Shown piece by piece: positions 25,609 through 34,422 of a stretch of DNA of 45,875 nucleotides. The notes under the pieces are model-generated. The model made no database searches, had not been told where the DNA came from, and was given only the letters and a program-made list of their open reading frames with translations. A program made the translations under genes and the position numbers. This stretch comes from Gemmatimonadota bacterium (lineage in GTDB: Bacteria; Gemmatimonadota; Gemmatimonadetes; Gemmatimonadales; Gemmatimonadaceae). Within the stretch, counting starts at the first letter, position 1, and each line of letters opens with the position of its first letter. The DNA lies in NCBI GenBank assembly GCA_003155795.1, contig PMEM01000027.1, forward strand, positions 54,550-100,424, given 5' to 3'.

Positions 25609-26303
25609 GCCGCACGTTCGTACACGACGGCCTCCTCTAACTCGCGATGACTGATGCCATAGTCTTCAATCAGATCTTCGATCGTCTCACCGGCGTCCAA
25701 GCGTGCGGCGATGACACTGGTTGACACGCCACTCGACTGGACGATCGGTCGACCGAACGCAAGCGAGGGATCGATGACTACAAGACGGGGACCGTCCGTC
25801 GTCTCGCCCCGTACGAAAGGGAAAAGCCGACGTGGGAATTCATCGCCGTCCCAGTCCACGCGCTCAAGATACGCTTCGAATATATGGCGCATGGCCAGCT
25901 GACCGGACGGCGACAGGTGAATGAGATCTCCGTAGCGGTCGAGGAACAATTCACCGGCGTCGGTGCGCAACTGCTTGCTCAGAAGCAGCCGCTGGATGCC
26001 CAGTTCCGATTCGGCATAGCGTAGCGCATCACGAACCGCATTGATCGGAACGCCATGCTCCGTCCGGAGCGCACGGAGTACATGCGCTTCAATGAGATTG
26101 TTGAACGACAGGATCTTGTGGTCTTGGTCCGCCGGATGGATCAGCGGCAGAAAGCGACCCGGACCATCGTGTGTAGCGTATGAACGTCCGATTACCCAAG
26201 AGCGCAGCGTCGCTGACGGGAGCCGCAGATACCGCGCAGCCTCCGCGAGGGGATACGAAGCCATATCCCGAGTGGGAATATTCAGTTGGCTACGAGTGGG
26301 CAT
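25605..26303 (-). CDS. DUF433 antitoxin with N-terminal MerR-like helix-turn-helix
   Basis: 232 aa. Residues ~15-60 (YPLAEAARYLRLPSATLRSWVIGRSY) form a MerR/excisionase-like HTH; the middle contains FNNLIEAHVLRALRTEHGVPINAVRDALRYAE; the C-terminal ~70 residues are the DUF433 domain (VVIDPSLAFGRPIVQSSGVSTSVIAARLDAGETIEDLIEDYGISHRELEEAV). It is expected to neutralise the DUF5615 protein encoded next and to bind its own promoter. There are 101 bases between hsdR's stop and its start, room for a separate promoter. Confidence 0.82.
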   Translation of the reverse strand: MPTRSQLNIPTRDMASYPLAEAARYLRLPSATLRSWVIGRSYATHDGPGRFLPLIHPADQDHKILSFNNLIEAHVLRALRTEHGVPINAVRDALRYAESELGIQRLLLSKQLRTDAGELFLDRYGDLIHLSPSGQLAMRHIFEAYLERVDWDGDEFPRRLFPFVRGETTDGPRLVVIDPSLAFGRPIVQSSGVSTSVIAARLDAGETIEDLIEDYGISHRELEEAVVYERAA

Positions 26304-26404
26304 GATGAAGGACTTGCTCCGTGTTCGCTGGTCGGTTTCGATCGCTGCAATGTATGGTGCTGATGCCTTCCTCCGGTACCCCCAAAGTAGGGCGCCGGAT
26401 GGCC

Positions 26405-28771
26405 TCAGGCCGCGTAGAGAAGGTTCTGCAATTCGGTGACCGCATCGCGCAACTCATCCGTCCCACCGAATGCCTGACTGATCTGAAGGACGGTACCGTG
26501 CTCCGAAAGTGGGGGAACATGAAGGATGTCGGGAAGCAGGAACTGAGCGGTCCCGTGCTCGGCGTATTTCTCGAGCAGTTCTTCTAGAATGCCGCGAGCC
26601 TCGGGACCGTACCTGGCAAAGAAGTTTCCGCGCTCCTCTCTCACCCGCTGCGCCCGTTCGCGGCGTGTGCGCAGTGGCGCGTTGTAGGCAATATGGCAGA
26701 GCAGATCGAATGGATCGGCGTCGGGTTGGTCAAGCGCGTCCGCCAGAGCCTCGAAATTGATTCCTCGCTCTTCGAGGGCACGAATGATCTCGGCCCGTTG
26801 GGTTGGATCGGCCCACTGCTGGCGAAGATCCAACGGTGACCGCGAAAGCGTGCGCACCTTGTCCGCGGCGAACTCTGTATAGCGAACGACCCGCAGTTGC
26901 CGTCCATCGCTATCCAATTCGTAGACGAGGTGAGCGGCAATTTCGACCTGCCCACCGTCAAAGTAGTACTTCCTCCTGTCGACGGGCGGACCTTCGCCGA
27001 TGGTGCCGGGTGGGCCGCCTTCACCAGGGATTGGATCAGTTTCGGTCGGGCCCGAGTCGTCAATCAAACGGGTCTTTCCGTTCGACAGTAATTCCTCTTC
27101 TGTGATCCGGGCAGGATCACCATCGAAGGTCGGATCCGCAAAAAGCCGCGTTGCTGACCCGGTGTAGTCGATGATGTTGAACCAGAGTTTACCGTAATCG
27201 TCGCGGACACGCGTACCGCGGCCGATCATCTGCTTGAACTCGCTCATGGAGCCCACGACACGTGCAAGTACGACGTTTTTGCATGTAGGTGCATCCACTC
27301 CGGTAGTCAGCAGCTTTGAAGTGGTCAGGATCACCGGTGTCCTGGAATCGACATCCTGAAAATCGCCAAGGTGGCCAAGTCCGATCGCGCCTTCATCTGA
27401 TGTCACACGAGCGACATAGTCTGGGTATTTAGCGACGAGATCGGCGTTCAGATTTGAGAGTGCCTGACGCATTTCGCTGGCGTGCTCCTGATCCACACAG
27501 AACACGATAGTCTTTGCGAACCGGTCCGTTTTCTTCAGAAATCGGGTCAGATGGCCGGCGATTGCCTGTGTACGTGCGCGCAGTGCGATCACACGTTCGA
27601 AATCTTTTGTGCCGTACTCCTCGTCCGGAATCGCTCTGCCATAACGATCCAGTTCGGCCTGGCTCGGCCGCCAGCCAGCTGCGTCCCACTCTGTTATGAC
27701 GCGATGGACGCGATATGGGGCGAGGAAGCCATCTTCGATTCCCTGGCGAAGGCTGTATTCGTAGATCGGGTTGCCAAAGTACCGGTAACTGTCGCGATTG
27801 TCGTCGCGCAACGGGGTCGCGGTCATGCCGAGTTGCACTGCTGGCTCGAAGTATTCCAGAACCGCACGCCAGGAGCTGTCGTCCCGCGCACTTCCGCGGT
27901 GGCACTCATCCACGATGATCAGATCAAAGAAATCCGGGGCGAACTCATTGAAGAGTCCGGCGCGCCGATCGTCTTCCGCGAGCGACTGATAGATGGCGAA
28001 GTACATCTCGCGGCTCTTGAGGACTTCCCCGGCATCGATCTTGGAGCGCGCGTCGCCGAAGACGGCGAATATTCCATCCTTGGGCTGGTCTACAAGAATG
28101 TTACGGTCGGCGAGGTAGAGAATACGGGGCCGGCGATATTGCGCGGCCAAGTTCCAGCGCATGTTCCATAGCTTCCAGCTAATCTGGAACGCGACGGCGG
28201 TCTTTCCCGTGCCCGTCGCCATGGTAATGAGCAGTCGCCTGTCCCCTTTCAGGATGGCTTCGATCGTGCGCGCGATTGCAATTTGCTGATAATAGCGCTC
28301 ACCCTGACCGACTTGATGGTTCGCAGGGGTAAGCAGGCGATCGGCGATTTCAGGTTGGCTGATCCCCTTTCCTTGCTGGTATCGTTGCCACAGTTCGGCG
28401 GGAGTCGCGAAGTCAATGCGGGAGGCCTCGAGACCACTGAAGTAGTCAAACTCGATTATATCAGTGCCATTGGACGCGTAGGCGAATTTCAGCCCCAGCA
28501 TCTCGGCGTATTCCTTCGCCTGCTGCATCCCGTCGGCCGCATGTTTGTAATCAGCTTTCGCCTCGACGACGGCAAGCGGCATGTCTCGCGTATATCGAAG
28601 GAGATAATCGACTCGCTTCGGCGGCTTGCGCGCGAAGCCCGCGCCGACCGGTACGATCCTGCCATCGGTGATGGTTCGCTGTTCTGCAATTGAATGTGGG
28701 TCGTCGTCCCAGCCCGCGGCTTGGAGCTTGGGGACAACGAGCTTGCGGCACGTGTCAGCCTCGTTGGGCAT
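26405..28771 (-). CDS. hsdR: type I restriction enzyme subunit R (EcoEI-like)
   Basis: 788 aa from ATG 28771 (MPNEADTCRKLVVPKLQAAGW); the frame is open to 28897 but the family begins at this segment. N-terminal PD-(D/E)xK nuclease: RVDYLLRYTRDMPLAVVEAKADYK. SF2 helicase/translocase: Walker A TMATGTGKTAVAFQ, DECH box IIVDECHRG, motif III GMTATPLR, motif VI QMIGRGTRVRDDYG. C-terminal EcoEI_R_C-type domain. It cleaves unmodified DNA after ATP-driven translocation together with HsdM and HsdS. It is the first gene of the minus-strand cluster. No Shine-Dalgarno sequence is evident at 28771. Confidence 0.94.
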   Translation of the reverse strand: MPNEADTCRKLVVPKLQAAGWDDDPHSIAEQRTITDGRIVPVGAGFARKPPKRVDYLLRYTRDMPLAVVEAKADYKHAADGMQQAKEYAEMLGLKFAYASNGTDIIEFDYFSGLEASRIDFATPAELWQRYQQGKGISQPEIADRLLTPANHQVGQGERYYQQIAIARTIEAILKGDRRLLITMATGTGKTAVAFQISWKLWNMRWNLAAQYRRPRILYLADRNILVDQPKDGIFAVFGDARSKIDAGEVLKSREMYFAIYQSLAEDDRRAGLFNEFAPDFFDLIIVDECHRGSARDDSSWRAVLEYFEPAVQLGMTATPLRDDNRDSYRYFGNPIYEYSLRQGIEDGFLAPYRVHRVITEWDAAGWRPSQAELDRYGRAIPDEEYGTKDFERVIALRARTQAIAGHLTRFLKKTDRFAKTIVFCVDQEHASEMRQALSNLNADLVAKYPDYVARVTSDEGAIGLGHLGDFQDVDSRTPVILTTSKLLTTGVDAPTCKNVVLARVVGSMSEFKQMIGRGTRVRDDYGKLWFNIIDYTGSATRLFADPTFDGDPARITEEELLSNGKTRLIDDSGPTETDPIPGEGGPPGTIGEGPPVDRRKYYFDGGQVEIAAHLVYELDSDGRQLRVVRYTEFAADKVRTLSRSPLDLRQQWADPTQRAEIIRALEERGINFEALADALDQPDADPFDLLCHIAYNAPLRTRRERAQRVREERGNFFARYGPEARGILEELLEKYAEHGTAQFLLPDILHVPPLSEHGTVLQISQAFGGTDELRDAVTELQNLLYAA

Positions 28772-29324
28772 CGCTGTAGGGAGAGCGGGCGACAGGAAAC
28801 AGCCCGTAGATGAGTCGCTGCGGGATGCGTTGGGGACTAGTACTCGTCGCGAAGTAGGACAATCACCAGAAATTACATGTTTCCGGGACCGAAGCAAATT
28901 TGCGGTTTAGCGCCTCTGGTTCGCTAATCGTCGCAAAATCTGATGTTTCTACAGGTGTTCAGCCCGAGAAACGGCAAGTGCGGCATTTGTCCGTTGGATT
29001 TGCTTCGATCCTGCTGCCTCCGGCGGGTCGAGTGAGGTCGCCGGCGCCAATCCAACTCCTCGAGCCCAAGCTAGACCGGGAACATGTGCCATTTACGCCC
29101 GTTTGTGGATCAACGTCGTGGTGTATGTGAGTCCCGCTACAGTCGGAGTTGAGCGCGGGTCAGTGTCCTTGATTCAGGCACCATCAACTTTGCTGGGTCG
29201 GTCAGGCAGTTTCTACGGCAGTTTCTTCCGGTGGATTCCGGAATAGCGTGCAGGTAATACCGGCGCCGATGCCCGGTTCCCCCTCGAAGCGCAGCAGACT
29301 TAGCTTAAAGTGTCCGGTTATAAT
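28772..29324. other. gene-free right end of the island
   Basis: About 550 bases between hsdR and the distal repeat. No integrase or other gene is supported; short open frames here have no family features. The promoter of the hsdR cluster should lie here; TTGCTT and TAATTT with a 16-bp spacer on the minus strand near 28903-28876 are weak candidates. Confidence 0.45.
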
Positions 29325-29413
29325 TCCGCCTCTGGAGCGGAAGAGTCCTGGTTCGACCCCAGGAGGGGCAACTGAAAGCCCGACATGCACTTAGGTGCTG
29401 TCGGGCTTTTCGC
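29325..29413. repeat. attR-like direct repeat (duplicated tRNA-Gln 3' end plus terminator)
   Basis: Second copy of 16369-16457, mismatching only at two positions (29386 and 29389), both in the loop of the terminator hairpin. It starts at the anticodon stem; the 5' half of the tRNA is missing, so it is not a functional tRNA. It marks the distal edge of the island and keeps a working terminator (29375-29409). Confidence 0.92.
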
Positions 29414-29541
29414 GTCCAGGATGGCGGCGGCAGTTTTGATTGCAGCTTGCTCCTCCGTAGCGGCGTTGCGAGGGGCATCAATGATCTCGGCCAGCTGAGC
29501 CACGTCGCCCACTGCTGGCGAAGATCCCGGGTTGACGCGAG

Positions 29542-30003
29542 TTAGTCTGAACCACCATGCCATGGCCGCTCATGCCGGAGCGGGATATGCTTTGCGATCC
29601 GGGCGAAGTCCGCGGTGTTGCTCGTGATGAGTGTGATTCCAGTGCGGGCGCAACTCGCGGCGAGCAACAGATCGTTCCAGAAAGATCGGCGCTGGGAAGT
29701 GCGTGGGGTCATGCGCGTCCATGTACTTGCCGCGGTCTGCCAGTCGTCCGCGTCTGGCGTGAGCGCCCCGGCGACGTTGATCTGTAGCCGCAGATTTCTG
29801 AGAAGATGATTCCTCGCCCGCGCATCGACCGCCAGCAGCAGCTCCGCGACGACAACGCTGCTGACGAGGACGACGTTTTGTGCGACGAACGTCCTTCCGG
29901 CTGCCTCGAACTTCGCGCCTTCTTCTATGTCGATGTAGACATTCGTGTCGAGTACGAAAGCGCGCGACTCAGTCTTCGATGCGGGTAACGTCAAATGGCC
30001 CAA
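29542..30003 (-). CDS. vapC: VapC-type PIN domain ribonuclease toxin
   Basis: 153 aa. PIN fold with FVLDTNVYIDIEE (first Asp, 19), VVVAELLLAVD (Glu), FWNDLLLAASCARTGITLITSNTADFARI (Asp, then the final NxxDF). Such toxins cleave tRNA or rRNA under Mg2+. The frame begins with TTG at 30003, and no ATG or GTG fits before the DTN motif, so a TTG start (30003 or 29994) is likely and would reduce toxin yield. It overlaps the antitoxin gene by 35 bases. It lies 129 bases beyond the island repeat. Confidence 0.85.
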   Translation of the reverse strand: MGHLTLPASKTESRAFVLDTNVYIDIEEGAKFEAAGRTFVAQNVVLVSSVVVAELLLAVDARARNHLLRNLRLQINVAGALTPDADDWQTAASTWTRMTPRTSQRRSFWNDLLLAASCARTGITLITSNTADFARIAKHIPLRHERPWHGGSD

Positions 30004-30172
30004 TACCGTGGAATTCGTGGATTAAATCGGCCATGCGTAGCTGTCGCTGCATCTGCTCGAGTGAACGGGTGACGGCTTCACGCTCTGTTCGCACCCCAAG
30101 CCGGATGCGAACGTCCTCCAGTAGCGCCTGGTCTATGTCCAATGTCTTTCGCGCCCGCTTGGTTGTCGTCAT
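29969..30172 (-). CDS. vapB: VapB-type antitoxin
   Basis: 67 aa from ATG 30172 (MTTTKRARKTLDIDQALLEDVRIRLGVRTEREAVTRSLEQ); the open frame upstream is not used because it lacks similarity and the RHH fold begins here. The ribbon-helix-helix DNA-binding part is followed by a tail (RQLRMADLIHEFHGIGPFD) that would bind VapC. Expected to autoregulate the operon. Overlap with vapC indicates translational coupling. Confidence 0.82.
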   Translation of the reverse strand: MTTTKRARKTLDIDQALLEDVRIRLGVRTEREAVTRSLEQMQRQLRMADLIHEFHGIGPFDVTRIED

Positions 30173-30398
30173 GCTTGACCGGTGGCAGCAGATACAGCAG
30201 AATGCGGCATTAATGCTGTAAACATACCGTGCGGTCCGTGGTGCCACAAGTCGTTGCTAATGGATAACGCCGCGCTGCAGCGGGAGGCCAAGCCGGCATC
30301 GTCGGGGCGCATCAAATGGCGTTGCAACTGAGGTGTGCTCTGAATGGGCTGTCGTGAGCCGATACTCTCTCTCAGGCCTTAGCCGGAGGGTACGCGCA

Positions 30399-31124
30399 AT
30401 GGTTCAACCCAATGTTCGCGCTTCACTCACGCGGGATGATGCTCAGCTCGCGCTGCACGTAATCGCTTCAGGTCGAATTTCTGATCTGGAGGAGGGTGAG
30501 CGTCGGCTAGCCACGGACGGAGTCGACGCGTTGCTAGATGATCCTCGGCTACTCGTAGGCCTCCTCAGGACAGATCGCGGCATCATGGCCTCATATGCCC
30601 TCGTCGCCTACGTCATTATGCGACACGCGTTGACAGCGGTCGGCGAGCGTGATCGGCAGCTTGCGGACTTTCTTGCCTCGCTGTTCATGGAATTCGGCGT
30701 GCGCGATCGCGCACAGCGAATCAGCCGGTTTGACGAGGACACGTACGACACACTCGGCGGGATCCTCGCCGCAGCCGATAGCTCGGATCCCAAGCGAAGC
30801 TTTCTGGCGCGGGCACATCTCGGGAATTACGCGCTCTGGTTCAGCGGGGTATTTCCTGATCACATCGAGGAACGGCGCTGGCGAAAGGGTGGCCCGAACC
30901 TCGAGTACTATGAATCAATGGGAAGGAAGGGCTACTCGCTCGCGGCGCACCACAAGCTCGCGCATGATGCGGGCGTCGATGAGTTCTACGCGCTCGCCGC
31001 CGAACGATTCCGCGTAATGCGCATCGCTCTCACTTCGGTGAGCGATGCGCTCCTATTCCCCCACTCCAATTCACCGACGAGCATCATTCGTCGCGTCGAG
31101 GATGACTTCAGGCTGATGTCGTAG
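30399..31124 (+). CDS. hypothetical protein, 241 aa
   Basis: No family recognised. ATG 30399 is chosen because CCGGAGGG (30383-30390) is 8 bases upstream; the frame is open to 30333. It is helical, without signal peptide or membrane segment. Features: DDAQLALHVIASGRISDLEEGERRLATDGVDALLDD at the front, then a His- and Tyr-rich segment (GNYALWFSGVFPDHIEERRWRKGGPNLEYYESMGRKGYSLAAHHKLAHD) that could be an enzymatic or metal site. Cytoplasmic by inference. Confidence 0.68.
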   Translation: MVQPNVRASLTRDDAQLALHVIASGRISDLEEGERRLATDGVDALLDDPRLLVGLLRTDRGIMASYALVAYVIMRHALTAVGERDRQLADFLASLFMEFGVRDRAQRISRFDEDTYDTLGGILAAADSSDPKRSFLARAHLGNYALWFSGVFPDHIEERRWRKGGPNLEYYESMGRKGYSLAAHHKLAHDAGVDEFYALAAERFRVMRIALTSVSDALLFPHSNSPTSIIRRVEDDFRLMS

Positions 31125-31132
31125 GAGACGCA

Positions 31133-32326
31133 TCACGTTGCCGGCGTCACGCGCACCATCACCACCCCGTGCGCCGGCACCGTGGTCGCGTATTCGTTCT
31201 TGAATGTACCGAGGTCAGCGCGCTGCCAGAGATCACGCACTTGAGCAGAGCCGACGTGCAGCCCTGCGCGCCAGAAATTCGCGGCGAGCTTGGCGGGTAC
31301 GGTCGAGCGATTCAACATCGCTACTGCGATGGACCCGTCTCGCATCTTCTTGGACCAGACCTGAAGGTCCGGTGTGGGCTCCCACACGATCACACCCTGC
31401 GCTCCAAGTGAATCCTGATCCACGGCGATTACTTCAGGGTTTGTGAGGATGTCCCTGGTTGCGGTGGACATCGTGCGTACGTCGTTACCAGCAATGAGCG
31501 GTGCCGCCATTATCGCCCACATGCTGAAGTGCGCGCGATATTCGGTGTCCGACATCCCGCCATTTCCGACTTCCAGCATGTCGGGATCGTTCCACGCACC
31601 TGGATGCGCAATCTTCGAGTGTTGTGCAGAGATGTCCAGATTGGTGAGCATGGATGGCCACTTGTCCTCGATGTCTTCCGTTGTACGCCAGAGATTTCCC
31701 GTTGATGGCGCCCAGTCCCAGGGCTGGTTGTGGCCCCATTCGCAGATGCTGAGGACAATCGGACGTCCAACTTTCGCAAGCGCATCTCGGAACTTGGCGT
31801 ACTGTGTCGGTGCGTCGAGCCCGGTGGCATTGCACCAGTCTTCCTTGACATAGTCGACGTGCCAATCGGCGTATGTCCGCGCATCCTGCTCCTCATGGCC
31901 GTACGTTCCCGGCCTTCCCTGACATGTCTTGGTGCCAGCGTCGGTGTAGATACCGAACTTCAGTCCCTTGCTGTGAACGTAGTCCGCGAGCGCGCGAATG
32001 CCGTGCGGAAAGCGAGTCGGGTCTGCAACGATGACACCGTCAGCGCCTCGGCTGACCTGCCAGCAATCGTCGATAACGACGTATTTGTAACCCGCGTCGC
32101 GCATGCCACTCGATGCGATCGAATCCGCGGTTTCGCGAATGAGAGATTCGCTCACGTTGCACCCGAAGTGATTCCAGCTATTCCATCCCATCGGTGGAGT
32201 GAGCGCAAGTCCGTTGTTAAGCATTGACCGCGGTGCGCGCGCTCCCGAGAGTCCGAGTATTATTGCAACGAGGCCGATCGCCCATGGACGGCGGCGCGTG
32301 GTTTGGCCACCAAAACGGATTGCCAT
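31133..32326 (-). CDS. alpha-galactosidase, glycoside hydrolase family 27
   Basis: 397 aa from ATG 32326, which has AAGGAG 8 bases upstream; the longer open frame is not supported. N-terminal signal anchor (WAIGLVAIILGLSGARA), then the GH27 barrel: LTPPMGWNSWNHFGC (43-56), VVIDDCW, nucleophile Asp 163 in YVKEDWC, acid/base Asp 218 in RTTEDIEDKW, WNDPDMLEVGNGG, and a C-terminal beta domain. It would release terminal alpha-galactose (or a related sugar) outside the cytoplasmic membrane. Its neighbours, a 2-TM protein and an SSS symporter on the same strand, suggest hydrolysis coupled to uptake. Confidence 0.93.
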   Translation of the reverse strand: MAIRFGGQTTRRRPWAIGLVAIILGLSGARAPRSMLNNGLALTPPMGWNSWNHFGCNVSESLIRETADSIASSGMRDAGYKYVVIDDCWQVSRGADGVIVADPTRFPHGIRALADYVHSKGLKFGIYTDAGTKTCQGRPGTYGHEEQDARTYADWHVDYVKEDWCNATGLDAPTQYAKFRDALAKVGRPIVLSICEWGHNQPWDWAPSTGNLWRTTEDIEDKWPSMLTNLDISAQHSKIAHPGAWNDPDMLEVGNGGMSDTEYRAHFSMWAIMAAPLIAGNDVRTMSTATRDILTNPEVIAVDQDSLGAQGVIVWEPTPDLQVWSKKMRDGSIAVAMLNRSTVPAKLAANFWRAGLHVGSAQVRDLWQRADLGTFKNEYATTVPAHGVVMVRVTPAT

Positions 32327-32327
32327 G

Positions 32328-32576
32328 TCAGGACTCCTTGTGTGAAGTTGCAGAGTTTTGTTCGAGACGAGCATCGCGCAAGCGCGCGGCACGAGCGAGT
32401 GAGAGGAGCAATACGCCGAACACAAGCATCACCACTCCCCACCACAGATCTATGTTGGATCCAATTGGTGTGAGCGCGCTCTGTACGAACCAGCCGTACG
32501 GTACGAGGAGCGCGCCGATCACAAGGAACAATCCGCCGATTGGATATCGAATGTCGAGATTCTCCGTAGTGGTCAT
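32328..32576 (-). CDS. small two-TM membrane protein
   Basis: 82 aa from ATG 32576. Two hydrophobic segments (YPIGGLFLVIGALLVPYGWFV and LWWGVVMLVFGVLLLSLARAA) with a positively charged tail. It sits 7 bases after the symporter stop and 1 base before the galactosidase start, so it is in that operon. Perhaps an accessory subunit of the symporter; no family assigned. Confidence 0.75.
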   Translation of the reverse strand: MTTTENLDIRYPIGGLFLVIGALLVPYGWFVQSALTPIGSNIDLWWGVVMLVFGVLLLSLARAARLRDARLEQNSATSHKES

Positions 32577-32583
32577 TGGCAAC

Positions 32584-34365
32584 CTAGAAGAATAGGAGGT
32601 TCAGCGCGAGCGTGAGTGTCAGTATCACGCAAGCGAGCACAGCAGGACGCTGAATCCATGTCGCGGCATCGTCGGTTGGTTTGGGAGTGAGGGCATAGAC
32701 AAGTCCATGCAGTTCCGACTCCGGTCGGGGTGTTGTCAGCAAGCTCACGATGATAGTGATCACAAAACATGCAACCCACGCGATGATGGCTGTCCAGAAG
32801 GTCTGTGCCAGCTCGCTGGGGTATGTAATGAGGACACCGAGATAGCCGCCCTTGACTCCGACAAGTGCACCGGCTGGAAGTGACAGGCCATGGTGGATCG
32901 CCGCTGCGGCCGTTCCGCTCAGCAAGCCGACGAACGCACCATGACCGGTGGTGCGTTTCCAGAACATCCCGAGCGCGAACGTCGCGAATAGCGGAGCATT
33001 GACGAAGGCGAAGACGAGTTGCAGCAGATCCATGATATTGTTGAACGACGCGGCAACATAGGCCGCCGCGATCGACAGCGCGATTCCACCGACTGTCGCC
33101 GCGCGCCCCATCCCCACGTAGTGCGCGTCCGACGCGTTTGGGCGGATGTGAGTCTGGTAGATATCGTACGTCCAGACAGTGTTGAACGCGGTAACGTTCC
33201 CGGCCATTCCGGACATGAACGAGGCGAGAAGCGCGGTGAGCCCGAGCCCCAACATTCCGGATGGAAAAAGATCGATCAGCATCATCGGTGTGGCTAGATC
33301 GTAGTCCAGGACCATGCGGCCGCTCGAGTCCATGAGCGGTGTACCAGCAGCGGTGAGCTTGGCCGGTATGAGACCCTCGCCCATTCCGTGGGCAAACGCG
33401 GCGGCGCCACCGTGCGTGCTCGTAAGCACTAGCGCGATCATCCCCGGAATGATGACAAGGAATGGAAAGAGCATCTTCGGCACAGCAGCGACGAGTGGAG
33501 TACGCCGAGCAGCGTTCATCGATTTCGCCGCCATTGCGCGCTGGACAACGAGGAAATCCGTGCACCAGTAGCCAAATGAAAGGACGAAGCCCAGTCCCAT
33601 GACGAGGCCGAACCACTCCACTCCGATCGGATTGTGTGACGCGCTCCCCATCGTTGTCCACGCGTGCGTGTATGCACCAGCTGCGAATCCGTGTGCCTGT
33701 GCAGCGACATCCAGTCGCGCCTTGAGTCCATTCCATCCGCCGACTGCGTTCAGTCCTAGATAGACCAGTGGCGCGAAGCCGAAGACTATCAGAAAGAATT
33801 GGAGGACTTCATTGTAGATCGCGCTTCGCAGGCCACCGAACAACACGTAGCAAAGTACGATCACAGCTGTTACGACGACGCTGAAGTTGAAGCTCCAACC
33901 AAGCAGGAGGTTGAAGAGCTTGCCCATCGCGTACATCGAGATGCCAGACGAGAAGATCGTCATCACCGCGAAAGACGCAGCGTTGAAGGTGCGCGTCTTT
34001 TCATCAAATCGAAGTCGAAGGTATTCGGGTACCGACCGAGCGCGTGAGCCGTAGTAGAACGGCATCATGAAGAGACCGACGAATATCATCGCCGGTATCG
34101 CGCCAATCCAGTAGAAATGGCTGGTGGCGATGCCGTACTTCGCCCCCGACGCACCCATGCCGATTACTTCCTGGGCGCCGAGGTTTGCGGAGAGAAACGC
34201 GATGCCAGTGACCCATGCGGGGAGTGAACGACCTGAGAGGAAGAAGTCGTTACTCGTGCGTGCCGATCGTCGGAGCCACCAACCGATACCGAGGACGAAT
34301 ACGAAGTACACGCCCATCAGGGCGTAGTCGATCCACTGGAGATGTACGAGCGCGAGTGCCTGCAT
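32584..34365 (-). CDS. sodium:solute symporter (SSS family), probable sugar carrier
   Basis: 593 aa, about 14 membrane helices. SSS features: DFFLSGRSLPAWVTGIAFLSANLGAQEVIGMGASG (TM1 Na+ site area), GGLRSAIYNEVLQFFLIVFG, SFGYWCTDFLVVQRAMAAKSMNAARRTPL, and FMSGMAGNVTAFNTVWTYDIYQTHI (Na2 site helix). It resembles SGLT-type sugar carriers. First gene of a unit with the 2-TM protein and the GH27 enzyme, so galactose or a galactoside product is the likely substrate (inference). Confidence 0.92.
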   Translation of the reverse strand: MQALALVHLQWIDYALMGVYFVFVLGIGWWLRRSARTSNDFFLSGRSLPAWVTGIAFLSANLGAQEVIGMGASGAKYGIATSHFYWIGAIPAMIFVGLFMMPFYYGSRARSVPEYLRLRFDEKTRTFNAASFAVMTIFSSGISMYAMGKLFNLLLGWSFNFSVVVTAVIVLCYVLFGGLRSAIYNEVLQFFLIVFGFAPLVYLGLNAVGGWNGLKARLDVAAQAHGFAAGAYTHAWTTMGSASHNPIGVEWFGLVMGLGFVLSFGYWCTDFLVVQRAMAAKSMNAARRTPLVAAVPKMLFPFLVIIPGMIALVLTSTHGGAAAFAHGMGEGLIPAKLTAAGTPLMDSSGRMVLDYDLATPMMLIDLFPSGMLGLGLTALLASFMSGMAGNVTAFNTVWTYDIYQTHIRPNASDAHYVGMGRAATVGGIALSIAAAYVAASFNNIMDLLQLVFAFVNAPLFATFALGMFWKRTTGHGAFVGLLSGTAAAAIHHGLSLPAGALVGVKGGYLGVLITYPSELAQTFWTAIIAWVACFVITIIVSLLTTPRPESELHGLVYALTPKPTDDAATWIQRPAVLACVILTLTLALNLLFF

Positions 34366-34422
34366 CAGGCTGGGCCGGGAGTTAACTCAGGCTGTTCGAC
34401 GACGCATTAATCTGGCACCCGT

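Larger units (their letters stand above)
16369..29413. mobile_element. tRNA-Gln genomic (defence) island, 13 kb
   Basis: Bounded by the two 89-bp direct repeats. The intact tRNA gene remains on the left, the 3' fragment on the right. Contents: the two-gene ATPase module on the plus strand, and hsdR, DUF433/DUF5615, hsdM, hsdS and a broken DUF262 gene on the minus strand. The left third is visibly richer in A and T than the flanking backbone. No tyrosine or serine recombinase gene, excisionase or replication gene is seen, so the island is either non-autonomous or has lost its integrase. Confidence 0.82.

Noticed and set aside
32573..33736. 387-aa minus-strand frame inside the symporter gene
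   Set aside because: Shadow of the SSS gene in another frame; Arg/Cys/His-rich, no family pattern.
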